This document shows positions 5,619 through 9,303 of a stretch of DNA of 9,303 nt, in pieces. This stretch comes from Clostridiales bacterium UBA3953. Lineage in GTDB: Bacteria > Bacillota > Clostridia > Oscillospirales > CAG-272. The stretch spans positions 1 through 9,303 of the forward strand of contig DGDL01000070.1 in NCBI GenBank assembly GCA_002385415.1, in the 5' to 3' direction. The notes under the pieces were generated by a model, which worked only from the letters and a program-made list of their open reading frames with translations, had not been told where the DNA came from and made no database searches. The position numbers were made by a program, and so were the translations under genes. Every line of letters starts with the position of its first letter. Position 1 is the first letter of the stretch.

Positions 5619-6434
5619 TTACAGTCCTGCAGCCTGTACCTGACGCCGCATTTCCGCCAAAGCTTCGCGCATTGTTGGCTCGAACTCGCCCTGCACGCGA
5701 GCCTCGAGCGACAGACGGCTGTTATAGCCGGCGCGAGCAAGGTTTGTAAAGAAGGCGGGATAATCCGCGCCGTCGCCTTGTGCGGGCATAACGCGGCCTG
5801 AGGGGTTTGCGATGTGGGTATGGACGATAAAGTCGCCGAACTCGGCGAATTTTGTCATGTCCTCTCCCTCAACCGCTACATGGAAATAGTCGACCATGAC
5901 TTTGATGTTGTCTTTACCCGATGCGCGAGCGACTTCTACCGACTGCTCGGTGAGGTTAAGCGTCGGGGACTCGGGCTTTTGCAGACCTTCAAGAGCGGCG
6001 ACCAGCCCGAACTCTGCGGCAACAGGCGAAATGACCTCCGCGCATATTACCGCAAGCTGCTCATAGACGTTTTTGACGTCATAGCCGCGGTCGGTCGGAT
6101 AATTGCGCGCGCCTCCGCCGCCGATAACAAGGATCTCGTTGCCCATAAAACGTGTGCGGGAGATAACATCGTAAAACTCCTCGCGCGCACGCTCAAGATC
6201 ATCGCGCGTCTGCTCGCCGGCGGGATTATACTGGCCCGGGAAGGCATACGCCGACACCTCGCATTTAAGGCCGGTTTCGTCAAGCACCGCAAGATACGCG
6301 TCGATTTTGGCTTGGTCTCCTGAGGTAACCGCGCCGTAAGGCTCCCAGAGGTGAGTTTCCACATAGTCGAAACCGAGTTTCTTCAAAATTCTGATCGCAT
6401 CGGGGTTCATGCCGACGCAAGCGCCGATTCTCAT
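5619..6434 (-). CDS. Sugar phosphate isomerase/epimerase-like TIM-barrel protein
   Basis: A 271-residue protein of the xylose-isomerase-like TIM-barrel superfamily (AP endonuclease family 2). Expected metal ligands occur in order at strand ends: Glu149 (AALEG), Asp182 with His185 (VDYFH), His205/His207 (HTHIANPSG) and Glu244 (LSLEAR). The glycine run GGGG (105-108) and the segment QGDGADYPAFF (219-229) fit this family, whose members isomerise or epimerise sugars, sugar phosphates or hydroxypyruvate in the cytoplasm with a divalent metal. The ATG at 6434 is preceded by GAGG at 8-nt spacing; an in-frame ATG 15 codons upstream lacks an SD and would add residues outside the fold. No kinase, dehydrogenase or transporter adjoins, so the substrate is unknown. 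It is 143 bp downstream of the ABC-F gene with no clear terminator between them, so cotranscription is possible. Confidence 0.87.
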   Translation of the reverse strand: MRIGACVGMNPDAIRILKKLGFDYVETHLWEPYGAVTSGDQAKIDAYLAVLDETGLKCEVSAYAFPGQYNPAGEQTRDDLERAREEFYDVISRTRFMGNEILVIGGGGARNYPTDRGYDVKNVYEQLAVICAEVISPVAAEFGLVAALEGLQKPESPTLNLTEQSVEVARASGKDNIKVMVDYFHVAVEGEDMTKFAEFGDFIVHTHIANPSGRVMPAQGDGADYPAFFTNLARAGYNSRLSLEARVQGEFEPTMREALAEMRRQVQAAGL

Positions 6435-6577
6435 GAAAATTACCTCGCAATCTTTATGTGATATAAGCCATGTAGGCATTTAATACTTGCAGGGGTTGCG
6501 CTTACTGTAGCAGCCGGTAGAAAAATATGCGAAAACTTCAGGAGTATGACCATGTCCGTCTGCCGCTTGCGGGAAAA

Positions 6578-8533
6578 TCAGCTTGGCTCGCCGCCGGGGG
6601 GATTTGACGCAAGATACTCGGCCTCCTCATACAGCTGGAGCAGTCTTGCCTCAAGCGCCTGCTGCTCCTCGTACAGCTCGGCAAGCCGCACATGGTCGGT
6701 TGCAGCTTCGCCGTGCATCTCCTCGCTGATGTCGGTTAGCCGCTCCTCGATTTGCTGTGTTTCCTCGGCATTCAGTTTGAGGCGGCGCTCGTATTTGCGC
6801 AGCTCAGACTGCCTTTGCTTTGCCGAAAGATACTCCTCTTTCGAGCGGGAAACAGTTTCGGTGCGGCGCTGATGCTCTGCAGGCGAAAGATGCTTGTCTT
6901 TATACTCGCGGTATTCCTCCCAGCCGCCGCGAAAGTCGTATATTGAAAGCGGCTCCGGCACTCCGAAATCGAGTATGCGGGTCGCCAGCTTTTTCATAAA
7001 ATAACGGTCGTGCGACACGGCGATGATTGTGCCGTCAAAATCCTCAAGCGCGGATTCAAGCGCCTCGCGAGAGTTTATATCAAGATGGTTTGTCGGCTCG
7101 TCGAGGATTAAAAGGTTCATTTTCGACAGCATCAGCTTTATCAGCGTGAGCCTTGCACGCTCACCGCCGCTCAAAGACGCGACTCGCTTGCCGACATCAT
7201 CGCCTTTAAACAGAAACAAAGCGAGCGCAGAGCGAATTTGTGTTTGAGTAAGGTCGGGATAGGTGTCCCACAGCTCGTCCAGTACGGTTTTTGACTCGTC
7301 GAGCTGCTGATTTTCCTGGGCATAGTAGCCGACCGTAACATTGCTGCCGTATTCGACCTCGCCCGAGTTTGGCAAATCTATTTTTGCAAGCAGCCGGATA
7401 AGTGTAGACTTTCCGCATCCGTTTGGGCCGGTGATAAACACTCTTTCTCGCTTATTTATGGTCAATGTCACATTCACAAACAGGGGCTTGCCCGGATAGC
7501 CGTGTGACACCGAGTGCAGGTAAAGCACGTCATATCCGCTTTCACCCGAAGATTGGAATCTCATGCGCACCGATTCGGGCAGAGGGTCGGGGCGCTGTAC
7601 GCGCTCCATTTTATCGAGCATTTTTTGGCGACTTTCGGCGGCGATAATGTTTCGCTCGCGGCCCCAGCGCCGCTGCTGCTCGATATACGCCTCGATGCGT
7701 GCGATTTCGCGCTGTTGGTTTTTATAGTGTTTTTCCTGTTCGGCGCGATCGGCGGCTTTTTTCTCGCGCGAGGCGGTATAGTTGCCGTCATAGATTTTGC
7801 CGCGTGTGTTATCTATTTCGAGTATCTTGGTCGCGACGCTGTCAAGAAAATAGCGGTCGTGTGAGATGACAAGTACGGTTTTGCGACAGGACTTGAGATA
7901 GTCCTCAAGCCAATACATCGCGTTTGTGTCAAGATGGTTTGTCGGCTCGTCGAGAAGCAGAATGTCGTAATTGCGGAGAAGCAGACAGGCAAGCGCAAGA
8001 CGCGTTTGCTGCCCGCCCGAAAGCGTCGAAACGGGCAAATCCCAGAACTTCTCGTCAAATCCAAGGCTTGTTAGTATGCCTCTCGCGCGGCCGCGAAACT
8101 CAAATCCGCACGCATGCGTGAACCGATCGTGCATTGTCGCGTAGCGCTTTGCAAGCTCGTCCGCTTCTTTGCCGGGCGAGGCGGATTCGATAGCAATGCG
8201 CAGCCTCTCAAGCTCGGCCTCCTGTTCGAGCAGGTCGCTGTATGCAGAAAGTGCCGCATCCATCAAAGATTCGTCGGGGTCGAAGTCGGGGATTTGGGAA
8301 AGCGATCCGACCGTCAGCCCTTTTGCAACGATTATGCTGCCGGCAGATTCATTCGGAGGAGGCGGGTCGGGCGTGTATTCGCCGACAATAAGCTTGAAAA
8401 GCGAAGTTTTGCCCGCTCCGTTTACGCCGATAATGCCGAGCCGCTCGCCTTCGTGGAGTGAAAAAGATATTTTGTCAAGTACTTTTACCGGACCGAAAGA
8501 AAGACTTAAATTGTCACAGGAAATAGCATACAT
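6578..8533 (-). CDS. ABC-F family ATPase (ribosome-associated, two ATP-binding domains)
   Basis: A 651-residue ABC-F protein: two ABC ATPase domains in one chain and no membrane segment. Domain 1 has Walker A GVNGAGKT (36-43), signature LSGGQ (171-175), Walker B LLLDEPTNHLD (192-202) and switch His225. Domain 2 has Walker A GPNGCGKS (369-376), signature LSGGE (454-458), Walker B LLILDEPTNHLD (474-485) and His508. A charged inter-domain linker (about 250-330) carries the RRWGRERN/SRQKMLDKMER segment; in the family it reaches the ribosomal peptidyl-transferase region. The C-terminus (about 550-640) is a long charged coiled coil like YdiF/Uup types. Residues 55-64 form a proline-rich insertion (PDPPPPNESA) where relatives usually have a short turn. 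Members act as translation factors or protect ribosomes from antibiotics; sequence alone cannot choose between these. The ATG at 8533 has no SD and follows a TA-repeat, and no earlier usable start is seen. Confidence 0.93.
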   Translation of the reverse strand: MYAISCDNLSLSFGPVKVLDKISFSLHEGERLGIIGVNGAGKTSLFKLIVGEYTPDPPPPNESAGSIIVAKGLTVGSLSQIPDFDPDESLMDAALSAYSDLLEQEAELERLRIAIESASPGKEADELAKRYATMHDRFTHACGFEFRGRARGILTSLGFDEKFWDLPVSTLSGGQQTRLALACLLLRNYDILLLDEPTNHLDTNAMYWLEDYLKSCRKTVLVISHDRYFLDSVATKILEIDNTRGKIYDGNYTASREKKAADRAEQEKHYKNQQREIARIEAYIEQQRRWGRERNIIAAESRQKMLDKMERVQRPDPLPESVRMRFQSSGESGYDVLYLHSVSHGYPGKPLFVNVTLTINKRERVFITGPNGCGKSTLIRLLAKIDLPNSGEVEYGSNVTVGYYAQENQQLDESKTVLDELWDTYPDLTQTQIRSALALFLFKGDDVGKRVASLSGGERARLTLIKLMLSKMNLLILDEPTNHLDINSREALESALEDFDGTIIAVSHDRYFMKKLATRILDFGVPEPLSIYDFRGGWEEYREYKDKHLSPAEHQRRTETVSRSKEEYLSAKQRQSELRKYERRLKLNAEETQQIEERLTDISEEMHGEAATDHVRLAELYEEQQALEARLLQLYEEAEYLASNPPGGEPS

Positions 8534-8585
8534 AGATATATATATATGTGCAATTGTTACGGCAGTTATTTTGCCTGTAACGCAT
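8514..8585 (-). promoter_or_regulatory. Possible leader ORF overlapping the ABC-F start
   Basis: An ATG at 8585 preceded by GGAG (8592-8589, only 3 nt away) opens a 23-codon ORF in another frame, MRYRQNNCRNNC followed by a Tyr/Ile-rich end. Its TGA at 8516-8514 lies 20 nt inside the ABC-F gene. It would bring ribosomes across the SD-less ABC-F start. The SD spacing is short and there is no sign of conservation to lean on, so this remains a candidate. Confidence 0.3.
8556..8581 (-). other. Hairpin in the ABC-F leader
   Basis: GTTACGGCA (8556-8564) pairs with TGCC (8572-8575) and GTAAC (8577-8581), nine base pairs with one bulged base (8576) and a 7-nt loop. No T-run follows on either strand, so it is not a simple terminator. 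It sits inside the putative leader ORF, 23 nt before the ABC-F ATG. Confidence 0.45.
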
Positions 8586-8623
8586 CAGCTCCGATTGGTA
8601 GTGGTTGCTTGGCACATGTTAAA

Positions 8624-8650
8624 CGCGGGCATGCCAGCGGCGCGCCCGCG
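8624..8650. repeat. GC-rich inverted repeat between ABC-F and DUF4234-like genes
   Basis: CGCGGGC (8624-8630) and GCCCGCG (8644-8650) form a 7-bp stem with a 13-nt loop. The loop region includes the palindromes GGCATGCC (8628-8635) and GGCGCGCC (8639-8646). On the minus strand only three T follow, so it is at best a weak terminator of the upstream membrane-protein gene. Confidence 0.4.
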
Positions 8651-8698
8651 AAATGCGCCCCACCTGCGTAAAGCGCCGGTGTGCGAAACAATATTAAA

Positions 8699-9067
8699 TC
8701 AATTTTCTGAAAGTTTTACCCATACGCGGTTAAGCTCACTCTGCATAAGCAGAAGCGAAATCACATACAGCCCGAAAATCGGTAAAATCAACGCGACGGT
8801 CGATATGTCGTTGGGCATGTTAACGCCGGTACGCAGCTGCATATCGTAGATGAGCTTTGAATATTTATAGCACCAATAGATGAGATAGAGGTTACATGTC
8901 ACAATACAGAGCAACAGCTCGAGACCGGGACTTATCGACTGGTCGCCGGTGAACTGTCTGATCTCGTCGGAAATCTGGTAGATTACAATCCATCCGTAAA
9001 TTCCACAGGTGATAAAGCTAAGTATCAGCACCATTACCGGATTTCTGATTTTCAGGCTGTATTGCAT
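8699..9067 (-). CDS. DUF4234-like small membrane protein
   Basis: A 122-residue protein with three predicted membrane helices (about residues 10-31, 48-67 and 89-109). It has the half-repeated motif TCGIYGWIVIYQI (20-32) and TCNLYLIYWCYKYSK (57-71), which matches the 'T-x-GIY-x-x-x-W' style of DUF4234 proteins. The family has no established biochemical role. Charged segments between helices 1 and 2 (DEIRQFTGDQ) and after helix 2 are likely loops at the membrane surface. The ATG at 9067 is well supported by GGAGGA (9080-9075) at 7-nt spacing. It lies 165 bp upstream of the ABC-F gene on the same strand, which might hint at cotranscription. A tandem direct repeat lies just upstream. Confidence 0.8.
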   Translation of the reverse strand: MQYSLKIRNPVMVLILSFITCGIYGWIVIYQISDEIRQFTGDQSISPGLELLLCIVTCNLYLIYWCYKYSKLIYDMQLRTGVNMPNDISTVALILPIFGLYVISLLLMQSELNRVWVKLSEN

Positions 9068-9092
9068 TTGGGAGTCCTCCGTTTATTTCAAA

Positions 9093-9117
9093 GATGTCTA
9101 ATATTGATGTCTAATAT
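9093..9117. repeat. Tandem 12-bp direct repeat upstream of the DUF4234-like gene
   Basis: GATGTCTAATAT occurs at 9093-9104 and again at 9106-9117, a 13-bp period. The second copy runs into the inverted repeat CTAAT-ATG-ATTAG (9111-9123). The array is 26-50 bp before the ATG at 9067, so it lies in the leader or over the promoter and could be a regulator site. Confidence 0.55.
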
Positions 9118-9208
9118 GATTAGTCGGTTACTGGAGTTTTTATGTCTTGTTTTAATATAGTCATGCAAACCGCTGCTCAGCTTGCCGGTTTAATATAAGG
9201 AAGCTGTA

Positions 9209-9303
9209 TTACTGCTCGGTTTCGTCGCCTTCGTCACAGCAGCATGAGCCGTCGTCGCCCTCATCGCAGCAAGCGTCGGTGTCGTCACAGTCACAGCAGC
9301 ATG
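9209..9303 (-). CDS. Hypothetical protein with Cys/Asp-rich C-terminal tail (partial)
   Basis: Only the last 30 codons are inside the window; the start lies beyond the right edge. The reading frame ends in TAA at 9211-9209. The tail reads CCCDCDDTDACC, then DEGDDGSCCC, then DEGDETEQ, so 9 of 30 residues are Cys and most others are Asp, Glu or Gly. It contains a repeat of about 19 residues (SCCCD-type modules) that is also seen in the DNA as a 14-bp repeat. This composition suggests metal binding (zinc or similar) but no family is recognised. The frame is supported by an open reading through biased codons (GAC, TGC, GAG) up to the edge; the other minus-strand frames were not examined in detail. 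Confidence 0.6.
   Translation of the reverse strand, partial: CCCDCDDTDACCDEGDDGSCCCDEGDETEQ

Noticed and set aside
6480..6577. Terminator or promoter between the ABC-F and isomerase-like genes
   Set aside because: Only a CCGC-TT-GCGG mini-palindrome (6563-6572) with too short a loop, and no convincing -35/-10 pair on the minus strand.
8169..8849. Long + strand open frame (226 codons) opposite the start of the ABC-F gene
   Set aside because: Ser-rich low-complexity translation that mirrors the ABC-F codons; no SD and it crosses gene boundaries.
9167..9191. Terminator between the Cys/Asp-rich gene and the DUF4234-like gene
   Set aside because: AAACCG/CGGTTT is only a 6-bp stem with a 13-nt loop and no U-tract after it on either strand.
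1..9303. CRISPR array, insertion sequence, toxin-antitoxin or phage-defence module
   Set aside because: No spaced repeats, transposase motifs, or small paired toxin-like genes were seen on either strand.

Overview
The window looks like the chromosome of a Gram-positive anaerobe of the class Clostridia, probably related to Oscillospiraceae/Ruminococcaceae. This is inferred from the strong SD sites, near-consensus TTGACA/TATAAA promoters with 17-bp spacers, U-tract terminators, a lipoprotein solute-binding protein of clostridial style, surface proteins with a C-terminal sorting-like anchor, and an NrdR regulator. No taxonomic marker gene is complete, so this is not proof. The left part (about 1-3.8 kb) is visibly AT-rich; the isomerase and ABC-F genes are visibly GC-richer.

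Left region, + strand (1-3867): the 3' end of a tRNA-Pro(GGG) and its terminator are followed by an orphan sugar-type ABC solute-binding lipoprotein (258-1733). Then come two tandem paralogous secreted proteins (1864-2709 and 2961-3821). Each paralog has a signal peptide, a beta-sandwich carbohydrate-binding-like domain, an Ala/Glu linker and a C-terminal 'APxTAD' plus membrane segment plus basic tail. The copies are collinear at a constant 1,097-bp offset from upstream of the promoter to the end of the gene. They share an AT-rich palindrome 15 bp upstream of the -35 box, and a leader in which the only SD is correctly placed for a three-codon mini-ORF whose stop overlaps the true ATG. The second copy ends at a bidirectional terminator.

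Right region, - strand (3876-9303): five complete genes and one partial gene read leftwards. They are a stand-alone ComEC-like metallo-beta-lactamase-fold protein, nrdR, a TIM-barrel sugar phosphate isomerase/epimerase-like protein, a two-domain ABC-F ribosome-associated ATPase, a DUF4234-like three-helix membrane protein, and the C-terminus of a Cys/Asp-rich protein that runs off the window. Terminators or promoters separate nrdR from its neighbours, so this is mostly a series of single-gene units; the ABC-F and isomerase genes could be cotranscribed.

How they may work together: the lipoprotein and the two anchored surface proteins plausibly form a cell-surface carbohydrate capture locus, but no permease, ATPase, hydrolase or sortase is present here, so this is inference. 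The minus-strand genes have no obvious common pathway. The items most worth a second look are the tandem surface-protein pair with its mosaic identity and unusual start region, the ABC-F leader, and the Cys/Asp-rich repeat tail at the right edge.
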